The position numbers and the translations under genes were made by a program. A stretch of DNA of 64,000 nt from an uncultured Bacillota bacterium (GTDB lineage Bacteria > Bacillota_I > Bacilli_A > RFN20 > CAG-826). Where the stretch lies: contig CALEHV010000002.1 in assembly GCA_937876465.1 (NCBI GenBank), positions 1-64,000 of the forward strand, given 5' to 3'. The notes below the pieces were generated by a model that was given only the letters and a program-made list of their open reading frames with translations, did not search any database and was not told the DNA's origin. Within the stretch, counting starts at the first letter, position 1, and each line of letters begins with the position of its first letter. Of the stretch, positions 37,206 through 45,570 are shown one piece after another.

Positions 37206-37910
37206 TTACTTCCTTACAACAAATTCTGTCAGATCTTTTATTACTTCAGAAGCAATTATCAATCCACAAGTGCTTGGGACAAAAGCGTTGCTTCCAGGTG
37301 CTTTTCTTTCACTAACAATAGGAAGTATAGGCTTTTCTTTAGAATAAACAACTTTAAGATGTTTGACGCCTCTAGACTTTAATTCTCTTCTCATTACTTT
37401 TGCTAAAGGATCCATTTCCGTCTTATAAATATCAGTAATAACAAATTGAGTTGGATCTATTTTATTTCCCGCTCCCATTGATGCGATAATCGGTTTGTTT
37501 GCTTCTTGAGCTTTTAAAACCAAAGCTATTTTTGCAGAAACTGTGTCTACAGCATCAACAACATAATCGTATTGGCTAAAGTCAAAATCATCTTGATTTT
37601 CAGGCAAGAAAAAACATTTTTTCGTAATAACTACTGCATCAGGATTTATAGAAAGAATTCTTTCTTTCATCACTGTAACTTTATCTTTGCCAATAGAGTA
37701 GTAAGTAGCAATAATTTGTCTATTTAAATTGGTTTCGCAAATGGTATCGTTATCAACAAGTGTAAATTTGCCAATACCAGAACGCGCTAATGCTTCAACA
37801 ACATAACCACCAACTCCGCCAACTCCAAAAACTGCAACATGAGAATTATTTAATTTCTCAATTGCTTTTTCACCATAAATCTTTGCTGTTCTTGAAAATT
37901 GTTCCTTCAT
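37206..37910 (-). CDS. tcdA: tRNA threonylcarbamoyladenosine dehydratase TcdA
   Basis: E1-like ThiF/MoeB-fold enzyme that cyclises the t6A modification at tRNA position 37 using ATP. 234 residues, normal for the family. The Rossmann loop is FGVGGVGGYVVEALARSGIG, followed by DNDTICETNLNRQ, DAVDTVSAK and the conserved GAGNKIDPT. No metal-binding Cys pairs as in ThiF. It follows pdxK, whose terminator-like hairpin lies between them, so it may depend on readthrough. Confidence 0.9.
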   Translation of the reverse strand: MKEQFSRTAKIYGEKAIEKLNNSHVAVFGVGGVGGYVVEALARSGIGKFTLVDNDTICETNLNRQIIATYYSIGKDKVTVMKERILSINPDAVVITKKCFFLPENQDDFDFSQYDYVVDAVDTVSAKIALVLKAQEANKPIIASMGAGNKIDPTQFVITDIYKTEMDPLAKVMRRELKSRGVKHLKVVYSKEKPILPIVSERKAPGSNAFVPSTCGLIIASEVIKDLTEFVVRK

Positions 37911-37914
37911 AAAT

Positions 37915-37947
37915 AAAAAAATGAGAAATTATTTAAAATAATTTCCC
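37915..37947 (-). terminator. Terminator overlapping the pdxK stop codon
   Basis: Minus strand GGGAAATTATTT / AAATAATTTCTC hairpin followed by A and seven T, overlapping the last pdxK codons and lying 5 bases before tcdA. It may attenuate rather than fully stop transcription into tcdA. Confidence 0.6.
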
Positions 37948-38744
37948 TTTCTAATAATTTCTTCAAATTTAACACCATAATTGTGTTCTTTATCGTCTCG
38001 AGTTGCTTTAATCGAATCAACGACAAAATCACATGCAGCTTCTAATGCTTTTTTGATAGGCCTATTATTGGCAATCTCGCCAATTATAACACTTGAGAAA
38101 ATGTCTCCGGTCCCATGATAAGAAGGATCAACTTTATTTTTCAAAACAAGAAGTTTGTTTTTACCATCAAAATAAGCGGCTCCTATTTTATCTTTCTCAA
38201 CAACACCAGTTAAAATTACATTTTTTGCGCCCAATTTAAATAATCTATTTAAAAGGTTATCAATAAATTCAGGAGTTTGTTCTTCTTTGTATTCTTCATT
38301 AACTAAGAAACATGCTTCTGTAATATTTGGAATAATGTAATCGGCTTGAGAACACATTTTTCTCATACCGTTAACAATATCTTCTCCTAATCCATAATAC
38401 ATTTTTCCATGATCAGCCATTGCAGGATCTACAATAAATAATCCTTCTTTTTTCATCAATTTTTCTTTACAAGAAAGAATCAAATCAAACTGTCTAGCAT
38501 CACCAATGTAACCTGTATAGATTCCATCAAAAGATATTTTTTCATTGATCCAGTGATTAACAATTTTTGGCATTTCTTCAGTTAAATCATGAACTGTAAA
38601 GCCGGTAAAACCACCTGTGTGAGTAGACAAAATTGCTGAAGGCAATATAACTGTTTCAACTCCGTAAGCAGCTAAAACTGGCAACGCAACTGTAAGTGAG
38701 CATTGGCCATAACAAGATATATCTTGAACTGATAAGATTTTCAT
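37929..38744 (-). CDS. pdxK: Pyridoxal/pyridoxamine kinase
   Basis: Ribokinase-fold B6-vitamer kinase that makes PLP or PMP precursors from salvaged vitamers. 271 residues. N-terminal SVQDISCYGQCSL and STHTGGFTGF substrate segments and the C-terminal anion hole and catalytic Asp in YHGTGDIFSS are present. No PLP biosynthesis genes are seen here, so salvage would feed the adjacent PLP enzymes. An extended -10 lies nine bases before the ATG. Confidence 0.9.
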   Translation of the reverse strand: MKILSVQDISCYGQCSLTVALPVLAAYGVETVILPSAILSTHTGGFTGFTVHDLTEEMPKIVNHWINEKISFDGIYTGYIGDARQFDLILSCKEKLMKKEGLFIVDPAMADHGKMYYGLGEDIVNGMRKMCSQADYIIPNITEACFLVNEEYKEEQTPEFIDNLLNRLFKLGAKNVILTGVVEKDKIGAAYFDGKNKLLVLKNKVDPSYHGTGDIFSSVIIGEIANNRPIKKALEAACDFVVDSIKATRDDKEHNYGVKFEEIIRKGNYFK

Positions 38745-38753
38745 ACATTGAAT

Positions 38754-38762
38754 ATTCTAACA
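38754..38762 (-). promoter_or_regulatory. Extended -10 promoter of pdxK
   Basis: Minus strand TGTTAGAAT (TG-n-TAGAAT); nine bases to the ATG, so the leader is about three bases. Confidence 0.6.
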
Positions 38763-38852
38763 CATCTATGAAAAATTGCTTAAATTTTAAGACTTAATTT
38801 GTAATTCATTATAATGAATGTATAATTATGTCATTGATAAAGGAGTCATAAA

Positions 38853-40427
38853 ATGGCAAAACCAATATTGTTAGTAATTATGGATGGTGTCGGTTTCTCA
38901 AAAACTGGTCTAGGTGACGCAGTTACAATGGCAAACACACCAAACTTAGATTATTTCTTAAAAAATTATCCAAATACTAGATTAAAAGCACACGGACCTG
39001 CAGTCGGATTACCAACAGATGATGATATGGGCAACTCTGAAGTCGGTCATAACGCTCTTGGATGTGGACAAATTTATTCTCAAGGCGCAAAACTTGTCAA
39101 TGAATCAATAATGTCTGGAAAGATTTACCAATCAGAAGCTTGGAAAGAAGAAATTGATAATGTTCTTAAGAACGATTCAACTCTTCATTTCTTAGGCTTA
39201 CTTTCTGATGGTAACGTTCACTCAAATATCTCTCACTTAATTGAGATGATTAAAGAAGCTAAAAAAGAAGGCGTCAAGTCTGTTAGAGTACACGTTCTTC
39301 TTGATGGACGTGATGTTCCAGCAACAAGTGCTTTAACATATGTTAATCAATTAGAAGCAGTTCTAATTGAACTTAACGATAACACGTTTAATGCGATGAT
39401 TGCTTCTGGCGGCGGACGTATGAAAATTACAATGGACCGTTATCAAGCAAACTGGGGAATGGTTGAAGAAGGATGGCACACACATGTTCTTGGTGAAGGA
39501 AGAATGTTTGCCACAACTACCGAAGCTATTGAAACATTTAGAAATGAAATTTCAGGCGTCATTGACCAAGACTTACCAGCATTTGTTATTGCAAAAGATG
39601 GCAAACCAGTAGGCAAAATTGTTGATAACGATTCTGTTATTCTTTTCAATTTCAGGGGAGATAGAGCTATCGAAATATCAATGGCATTTGATATGAAAGA
39701 CTTTAATAAATTTGATAGAGTTTTCTATCCAAATGTTTGTTATGCAGGATTGCTTCAATACGATGGGGATTTAAAACTTCCAAGAAGATTCTTAGTCAAT
39801 CCACCAGAAATTAGACATACTCTTACCGAGGTATTAGTTGAAGCAGGAATTAACGAATACGCAATTTCAGAAACTCAAAAATATGGACATGTTACATATT
39901 TCTGGAACGGTAATAAATCCGGTAAATTCTCAGAAAAACTTGAGACTTACAAGGAAATTCCTTCCGATAATGTATCATTTGATCAAAGACCTTGGATGAA
40001 ATGTGCAGAAATTACAGATGATGTAATTGAAGCAATGAAAGCTAAGAAATATCAATTCATTAGACTTAATTATCCAAACGGAGATATGGTCGGTCATACA
40101 GGTGATTTAGATGCCACAATTTGCTCTATGGAAGCTCTTGATCTTTGTTTAGAAAGATTATGGAAAGTTGCAAAACAAGAAGGCTACACAATGATTCTTA
40201 CTGCAGATCACGGTAACGCTGATGAAATGTTAGAAAAGAACAAAAAAGGAGTCATTCAAGTTAGAACTGCTCACTCCTTAAATCCTGTTCCATTTATTAT
40301 TGTTGACGATGATTTAAAAGTTGAAATGAAAGAAGGCAATTTCGGTCTCGCAAATGTTGCTCCAACGGTTGTTAAACTTCTTGGACTTCAAGCTCCAGAT
40401 TGCTGGGACGATTCAATTATTAAATAA
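38853..40427 (+). CDS. gpmI: 2,3-bisphosphoglycerate-independent phosphoglycerate mutase
   Basis: Glycolytic enzyme interconverting 3- and 2-phosphoglycerate, dimanganese alkaline-phosphatase fold. 524 residues, family length. First metal Asp in VIMDGVG, catalytic Ser in GNSEVGHNALG, LLDGRDVP, and the C-terminal metal site TADHGNADEM. AAAGGAG lies 8 bases before the ATG. Own promoter region and strong terminator; single-gene unit. Confidence 0.95.
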   Translation: MAKPILLVIMDGVGFSKTGLGDAVTMANTPNLDYFLKNYPNTRLKAHGPAVGLPTDDDMGNSEVGHNALGCGQIYSQGAKLVNESIMSGKIYQSEAWKEEIDNVLKNDSTLHFLGLLSDGNVHSNISHLIEMIKEAKKEGVKSVRVHVLLDGRDVPATSALTYVNQLEAVLIELNDNTFNAMIASGGGRMKITMDRYQANWGMVEEGWHTHVLGEGRMFATTTEAIETFRNEISGVIDQDLPAFVIAKDGKPVGKIVDNDSVILFNFRGDRAIEISMAFDMKDFNKFDRVFYPNVCYAGLLQYDGDLKLPRRFLVNPPEIRHTLTEVLVEAGINEYAISETQKYGHVTYFWNGNKSGKFSEKLETYKEIPSDNVSFDQRPWMKCAEITDDVIEAMKAKKYQFIRLNYPNGDMVGHTGDLDATICSMEALDLCLERLWKVAKQEGYTMILTADHGNADEMLEKNKKGVIQVRTAHSLNPVPFIIVDDDLKVEMKEGNFGLANVAPTVVKLLGLQAPDCWDDSIIK

Positions 40428-40437
40428 TTGTTATATT

Positions 40438-40477
40438 AAAAAACACTCTGTCGTCTTATAAAGCAGAGTGTTTTTTT
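40438..40477. terminator. Bidirectional terminator
   Basis: AAAAAACACTCTG and CAGAGTGTTTTTT arms around a 13-base loop, between convergent gpmI and the DUF3021 gene. Confidence 0.85.
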
Positions 40478-40478
40478 G

Positions 40479-40898
40479 TTATTTAATTAAGTGTTTATTC
40501 ATATTTTTAGTAATAGCTTTATTTACTATAAATACAATTAACCAAATCAAGAAGAATGTAGCAACAAATATTACAGTAAAAATGACTATAACAATCCAGT
40601 CAAAAGGAATCCACGAATTGATTAAGTAACTTCCTACATACACTACATAGAGCGAAGCAAGTTGAAGCAAACAACCTTTCACTGGTGACCAGCTATCAAT
40701 TTGATTAAAAATAGTAGATCCAGCTTGAACAAATGCAATTATAAATGTTGATACAATTCCTAGTAAAATTTGCCAACCTGCGATTGAAAAATCAGGAGTA
40801 GCTGCGCCAACTATTGCAATTACAATTCCAAATACAATTGGTCCTAAACCAGAGAAAATAATTCCTCTTCTTAGATATTCTTTAACGTACTTATTCAT
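40479..40898 (-). CDS. DUF3021 membrane protein
   Basis: 139 residues with four transmembrane helices and a basic N-terminus with KEYLRRGI, the usual DUF3021 opening. Members are nearly always encoded after a LytTR regulator and are thought to hold it inactive at the membrane. Here it begins 1 base after the LytTR stop codon, fitting that pairing. Confidence 0.82.
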   Translation of the reverse strand: MNKYVKEYLRRGIIFSGLGPIVFGIVIAIVGAATPDFSIAGWQILLGIVSTFIIAFVQAGSTIFNQIDSWSPVKGCLLQLASLYVVYVGSYLINSWIPFDWIVIVIFTVIFVATFFLIWLIVFIVNKAITKNMNKHLIK

Positions 40899-40899
40899 A

Positions 40900-41331
40900 T
40901 TAAAATCCTAGCCTTTCCTTAACATTTTTAAGACTTCTGCGTGAAATATAGTCTTTTTCTCCTGAAGCAAGCTCCACCATAATCGATCCATCAAATGCTG
41001 CTTTAAACTTAACAATAGAATTAACATTTACAAGGCATGATTGGTTAATCTTAACGAATGTTTCGCCTAAGGCTTCTTCCAATTGGTAAATTCTATATTT
41101 GATAACGAAATGTTTTTTGTCAACACTTGCGAATACTTTATTAGACTCAACAAAGAATCTCTCTATTTTATTTAATTTTAAAGGAATGATTTCATCATCA
41201 AGATAGCCATTCAATTGAATATCAGATCCTTCAACTATATTTTTTATTTGTTTTACCAAGTCGTTTTCTTCATGACATTCAATAGTTATTTTCTCTTCCT
41301 TATTTGGATCAACTTTAACTTCTAATTTCAT
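40900..41331 (-). CDS. LytTR-family DNA-binding regulator
   Basis: 143 residues. The N-terminal 50 residues are a short beta-strand domain. The C-terminal LytTR domain includes KVFASVDKKHFVIKYRIYQLEE, FVKINQSCLVNV and the ending YISRRSLKNVKERL. It lacks a receiver domain, as is normal for LytTR/DUF3021 pairs. GAGGAGAT before the ATG fixes the start; the frame extends 18 bases further upstream without a site. Likely autoregulates this two-gene operon. Confidence 0.88.
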   Translation of the reverse strand: MKLEVKVDPNKEEKITIECHEENDLVKQIKNIVEGSDIQLNGYLDDEIIPLKLNKIERFFVESNKVFASVDKKHFVIKYRIYQLEEALGETFVKINQSCLVNVNSIVKFKAAFDGSIMVELASGEKDYISRRSLKNVKERLGF

Positions 41332-41492
41332 CTTATCTCCTCGAGGCAATTCTATATTACATTAACATTTTCAAAACTGTGTGTTTTTTAAGCATGTGGT
41401 CATTTTTTAACTCTAAACGGCAAAAGAAAAGTCCAATTATTCAAAAAAGACTTAAAATGCATAAATTCCGCAAAAAGCCTTTTTCATAATTG

Positions 41493-41627
41493 TTAAATGT
41501 TGTTATCGTTCCCATTCTTTGCTGTTTTCTTCTGTACAAAGTTAACTAAGTTGTAAGTAACAATTCCAAGCGTTAATGCACAAGCAAATGAAGTAATATC
41601 AATAAAAAGTTCTGCGAATATTGCGTG
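41493..41627 (-). pseudogene. Possible remnant of a small membrane protein gene
   Basis: An open stretch of 44 codons without a usable start codon, closed upstream by TAG, encodes a hydrophobic helix (ITSFACALTLGIVTYNLV) and a basic tail (FVQKKTAKNG). It looks like the C-terminus of a small membrane protein, but no family can be named with safety. Its 5' end merges into the hairpin at 41604-41654. The rest of the 366-base gap between the LytTR gene and the first surface gene holds nothing recognisable. Confidence 0.3.
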
Positions 41628-41654
41628 CTAAGCAATGTTAAGCAGAACTTTTTT
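41604..41654. terminator. Nested bidirectional terminator-like hairpin
   Basis: AAAAAGTTCTGC and GCAGAACTTTTTT form the outer stem, and ATTGC/GCAAT an inner stem. T-runs exist on both strands. On minus it would end the surface operon. Confidence 0.6.
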
Positions 41655-41715
41655 ATTTAAATATCGTTTTTTTACAATGTTCTTAAGTAATATATCGCAC
41701 TAGTTATCCATAGAT

Positions 41716-44412
41716 CTAAACAGCAATTGTCCAAACAAATAAAGTATGGTCTTTAATCTCTTTGGCAGCATTTTCACAATCTTCAAGTTTCGAAGGTTGA
41801 ATAATTGTTATTCCAACAATCCACCTGTGATGTTTTGCTTGACCAAAATCAAACCATTCAAGATTACTACAGCCCTCAAATGCTCCTACACCAATAGTAT
41901 GAAAGGAAGTGCTTTCGTCATTTTCACCTTCGATGATAAACGAATTTAAATGAGAGCAGCCCATAAATGCGCGTGTGTTAATAGAACCTAAGCTAATCTT
42001 ATCATTTGTTTTTACAACATTAACCGTTCTTAAGTTTGTGCACAAAGCGAAAGCCATAGTGCCAATTTTTGTAACATGGCCATTTAAAACAACATGCATT
42101 AAATTGGTTTTGTTTACAAATGCAGAATCACCAACAATTACTTCACAATCATCATTGCATTTTATTTGCTCTTGGATAGTGAAACGAGAAGCAAAATTTC
42201 CTAATTTAGCAGAAGAAAGAATTGTTTGACTAGTAAGAACGTTATCTTGTGATAAGATGTAACTAAAGTTAAACAATCCATATGATAAATATTCTTCACC
42301 TCTAATTAGGTTAGCTTTTGAAGATGTTGCTTCTTGTAAATTTTTATTTTGATTATCGTAGCGAACATTTATTTTAGACATATCTTCATTTTTATCATTT
42401 CTAATAGCGAATCCAGCAGTATTTGTAACGCTACCATCAGTTCCATTATGTTTTAGCAAAACAGGTGAAAGTACGTTGACATTCGATAAAGTAATGTAGT
42501 TATTTGCTTCAACAACCAAATCTTCGCCTTCTTTGCCAATTGTTACATTCTCAACTGATGGATCAGCAAAAATGCTAATCGATTTATTGAATGTTAAATA
42601 TGTTAAATGTCTATTTTGAGCTGGGGTTCCTTCTGTAACATTTATCCAACCTTGATCAGCACAGTTAAAAAATGCAACATTGATATCATCAGTAAAAGAA
42701 ACATCCATATATCTACCTGTAGAATCTGTTTTTGTGGTTTTTGTAAAAGCGATATGTCCAACGCTTTCTCTTACCCATTTTACATCTGAATATTCATGAG
42801 CAAGGCAGAATGCAACGTATTCAGGATCAAATTGATTAGGTAAAAATGTTCTTCTAACAGATTTTAGTTTAGGTCCTTGAGTCCATCCTAATGGAGGTAA
42901 ATAAACCTCCATCAATGAATTGCATGAAGCGAATGCGTATTTTTCAATTGTAGTTAAAGAGTATGCTTCTGAAAAATCAACATATCTTAAGGACATGTCT
43001 TCATGAAAGGCATATTGAGAAATTCTAGTTAATCCTCTACCACCGCTTACTTCTTCTAAAGATCCTTGATATTCGAAAGCGGATTCGTCAAGAGCAGTTA
43101 CGCTATCGCCAATCTCTAAAGATTTAATACGAGAAAGTAAAATGCTAATTTGCAATTTAACTTCGTAGAAAATATCATCGGTTGTTTCATTTGTAAATGC
43201 ATGAGATCCAACTCCAACAATTCCATCACAAAGATGAAGGGAAGTAAAAATGCCCTTTGTTTGGTATAAAGTAATATGAGTATCTTTAATCTTGTCGATA
43301 TTAATTTTAATATCAGTGTAAACAGAGAAACCGTACGGTGCCACTACAGCATTAATTCCTTTTACAACATTAGTGATATACAAATCACTAACTGCTTGTC
43401 CGTAATAAGTTAATCCTTTAATGTATTTATAATCTTTTGAGAACGTAAATGTGCCATATGCGTAATGGGTAACTGGAAGAACTAATACAGAATTAACAAC
43501 TTGTTTACTTCCAACTGCCTCACGGCCAAAACCTGTTTTTTGTTCAAAATTATCAACATATTCAACATAAACGTTTTCAGGTTTAACATCTGTGTTGACA
43601 AAGGCAATTGTTCCAGAGCTATAAACATTTTCCCAATCTTCGCCAATTTCTTCACGTGTATTAGCAAGCATTAATTTAACGTTGCTTGTTAAATCAATTG
43701 ATGAAGGAACATTTAAAATTCCACCCGAATTAATGTTAAAATCACAATTCAATTTAACATGATTATGATATGTCTCTAAAGTAACAATGTGATTAATTAC
43801 AGGAGTTTTTGTTAATGTTAAATCATCTTTAAGAATAGTAATTGTTGTCTCATCGGTTGCTACAGCATCAAATGCTTCATTTAAAGTTTTGTATAAAACG
43901 TCGTCAATTTTTGCATCATATTCAGCTAAAATATCGTGCTTGTAGCAAATACCATCTACAAGTTCCCAAACAACTTCTTCTTCTGCTGTTTTAACAATTA
44001 GGTTTGGTTTATCAAAGGCGCCTTCATAATAACCAACGAATTCTTTGCTAAGATTTAAAAGTAAAACATTAGAATCTACTAAAGCGTCTTTTGCAACATA
44101 AAGAACTGTGGATGGGAGATCGATGATAGCCTTAGTTTTTCCATGTTCAGTTAAACCAGTCATCACGCCATTTTCATCAGTAACAACAATTGGATCCTCG
44201 TAATCACAAAGAATACATTTATCTGTTACATCTAGAATTTTGTGTTCTCCAACCATAAACTTTTCGCCACATGAAGTACAAGTTTTCCAATGCTCGGTTT
44301 CATTATGTTCAAAAGGAGCTCCGAATGTGTGAATATGTAATTGTTTGCAACCAGAAAGTAAGCTAATTGACATGATCACGCCAATAAAAGGTAAAATTAT
44401 TTTTCTTTTCAT
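41716..44412 (-). CDS. BspA-like leucine-rich-repeat lipoprotein (second copy)
   Basis: 898 residues. Lipoprotein signal with lipobox LSGC (Cys22). An N-terminal His/Cys-rich module follows: HIHTFG, then CTSCGE and CILCDYEDP, spaced like a zinc-binding knuckle found in Firmicute surface proteins. Then come BspA/TpLRR-type repeats such as SVTALDESAFEYQGSLEEV, IEKYAFASCNSLMEVYLP and IGVGAFEGCSNLEWFDF. Clear paralogue of the protein at 45571-48318, aligned from end to end. GAAAGGAGC in the end of the preceding gene fixes the start. Last gene of a three-gene surface operon; probably adhesion or host interaction. Confidence 0.85.
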   Translation of the reverse strand: MKRKIILPFIGVIMSISLLSGCKQLHIHTFGAPFEHNETEHWKTCTSCGEKFMVGEHKILDVTDKCILCDYEDPIVVTDENGVMTGLTEHGKTKAIIDLPSTVLYVAKDALVDSNVLLLNLSKEFVGYYEGAFDKPNLIVKTAEEEVVWELVDGICYKHDILAEYDAKIDDVLYKTLNEAFDAVATDETTITILKDDLTLTKTPVINHIVTLETYHNHVKLNCDFNINSGGILNVPSSIDLTSNVKLMLANTREEIGEDWENVYSSGTIAFVNTDVKPENVYVEYVDNFEQKTGFGREAVGSKQVVNSVLVLPVTHYAYGTFTFSKDYKYIKGLTYYGQAVSDLYITNVVKGINAVVAPYGFSVYTDIKINIDKIKDTHITLYQTKGIFTSLHLCDGIVGVGSHAFTNETTDDIFYEVKLQISILLSRIKSLEIGDSVTALDESAFEYQGSLEEVSGGRGLTRISQYAFHEDMSLRYVDFSEAYSLTTIEKYAFASCNSLMEVYLPPLGWTQGPKLKSVRRTFLPNQFDPEYVAFCLAHEYSDVKWVRESVGHIAFTKTTKTDSTGRYMDVSFTDDINVAFFNCADQGWINVTEGTPAQNRHLTYLTFNKSISIFADPSVENVTIGKEGEDLVVEANNYITLSNVNVLSPVLLKHNGTDGSVTNTAGFAIRNDKNEDMSKINVRYDNQNKNLQEATSSKANLIRGEEYLSYGLFNFSYILSQDNVLTSQTILSSAKLGNFASRFTIQEQIKCNDDCEVIVGDSAFVNKTNLMHVVLNGHVTKIGTMAFALCTNLRTVNVVKTNDKISLGSINTRAFMGCSHLNSFIIEGENDESTSFHTIGVGAFEGCSNLEWFDFGQAKHHRWIVGITIIQPSKLEDCENAAKEIKDHTLFVWTIAV

Positions 44413-44413
44413 A

Positions 44414-45568
44414 TTAATTGCTCCTTTCTTTTTTCGTTTGAGTCGGTTGTCCATGATTTTGCACAACTATTTTATTGTTATATAGATTGTTTGTTTTATT
44501 TCTCGTTTGAGATGGTTGTGTAGGGCTTTGTACAACTCGTTTTGTTTGAATTCGATTATTGCCATTGTTTTTCAATTGAGTTGGATGTGTAGGGCTTTGT
44601 ACAACTCGTTTTGTTTGGATTTGATTATTGCCATTGTTTTTCAATTGAGTTGGGTGTCCAGGACTCTGCACAACTTGTTTCTTTTTGTATTGGTTGACAT
44701 AGTCAATAACTATGTTTTCATTAATAATATTGCTAATAATAATTAAAGGTAACAAAATAACAAATCCAGTTACATTGTTAATCAAATATACAATTAAGAA
44801 AATGAGCGCAGATGTTGCGAGAACCGCCAAAGAAGAGACCCACAAAAATAAAATGTTTTTAATATTAAATAATTCTTTTAATTTAACATCTTTATCCTTA
44901 TAAAGTAGTACAGACCACAATAGAATTAAAACTAACATCACCATCAAAATACCAATGATGAAAAAGACAAGTAACGCTCCATCCAAATTAATAAAAGATA
45001 AAATTATTAAAAGGTAAGCAAGTGAGACAGTAGCTAAATTTGAGAAAAATGATGCAAAGAATCTACCAACGCTTTTGTTTGATGTGCTTCTGATTTGAAT
45101 AATTACTCTTGAAGAAACAAGAGCGAGAATCGAAGAAATCAAAACACAAATCGAAAGATTTACAATTTGTTCTCTAATAACTTTTATCAAGCTGTCAGAA
45201 CAAGCAATAACAGTATCCTTCATTTCGATTAATACTTCTTTGTTAAAATTCGCATCTTCGAGTGCGTTCATAAAGATTCTATAAAGACCATTTTGCTCAA
45301 TTAAAACAGCAATTGTTCTCATAGGATTTCTTAAATCAAGATTCTTGAATTGATCAGTTATAGACTTTAAAAAACTTGCAGGGTCAAAACCGGAATAAGG
45401 AATAGCTGTAGCGTGGGCAACAATTTTGCTAACCGAAATATCGATTTCATTATTTATCACTGGCATCGTGATTAATAAGCCAAACAATATTCCAATTGTA
45501 ATAAAACCTGTAATGGCAAATACATCCCAGATATTTTTTCTAAAAACTTTTAAGGCCGAACGAAACAT
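44414..45568 (-). CDS. Membrane protein with a C-terminal 23-residue tandem repeat tail
   Basis: 384 residues. The N-terminal part has one helix near 17-37 and four more between about 135 and 285, enclosing an extracytoplasmic segment of about 100 residues. The C-terminal 95 residues are about four copies of a 23-residue unit (KRVVQSPTHPTQLKNNGNN plus RIQT), positively charged and Asn/Gln/Pro-rich. The tail would be cytoplasmic or surface-exposed depending on helix count. No family known. It lies between two paralogous LRR lipoproteins, spaced by 1-2 bases on each side, so it is probably their export, assembly or anchoring partner. Confidence 0.72.
   Translation of the reverse strand: MFRSALKVFRKNIWDVFAITGFITIGILFGLLITMPVINNEIDISVSKIVAHATAIPYSGFDPASFLKSITDQFKNLDLRNPMRTIAVLIEQNGLYRIFMNALEDANFNKEVLIEMKDTVIACSDSLIKVIREQIVNLSICVLISSILALVSSRVIIQIRSTSNKSVGRFFASFFSNLATVSLAYLLIILSFINLDGALLVFFIIGILMVMLVLILLWSVLLYKDKDVKLKELFNIKNILFLWVSSLAVLATSALIFLIVYLINNVTGFVILLPLIIISNIINENIVIDYVNQYKKKQVVQSPGHPTQLKNNGNNQIQTKRVVQSPTHPTQLKNNGNNRIQTKRVVQSPTQPSQTRNKTNNLYNNKIVVQNHGQPTQTKKERSN
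44441..44690 (-). repeat. 69-base coding tandem repeats
   Basis: The 3' end of the membrane-protein gene repeats with a 69-base period. Two central copies (about 44520-44588 and 44589-44657) are nearly identical and the outer copies are diverged. Being in frame, copy number can vary without breaking the gene. Confidence 0.75.
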
Positions 45569-45570
45569 AT

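Noticed and set aside
41493..41627. Remnant as the end of a mechanosensitive channel gene (mscL)
   Set aside because: The hydrophobic helix and basic tail only loosely resemble MscL; too short to claim.
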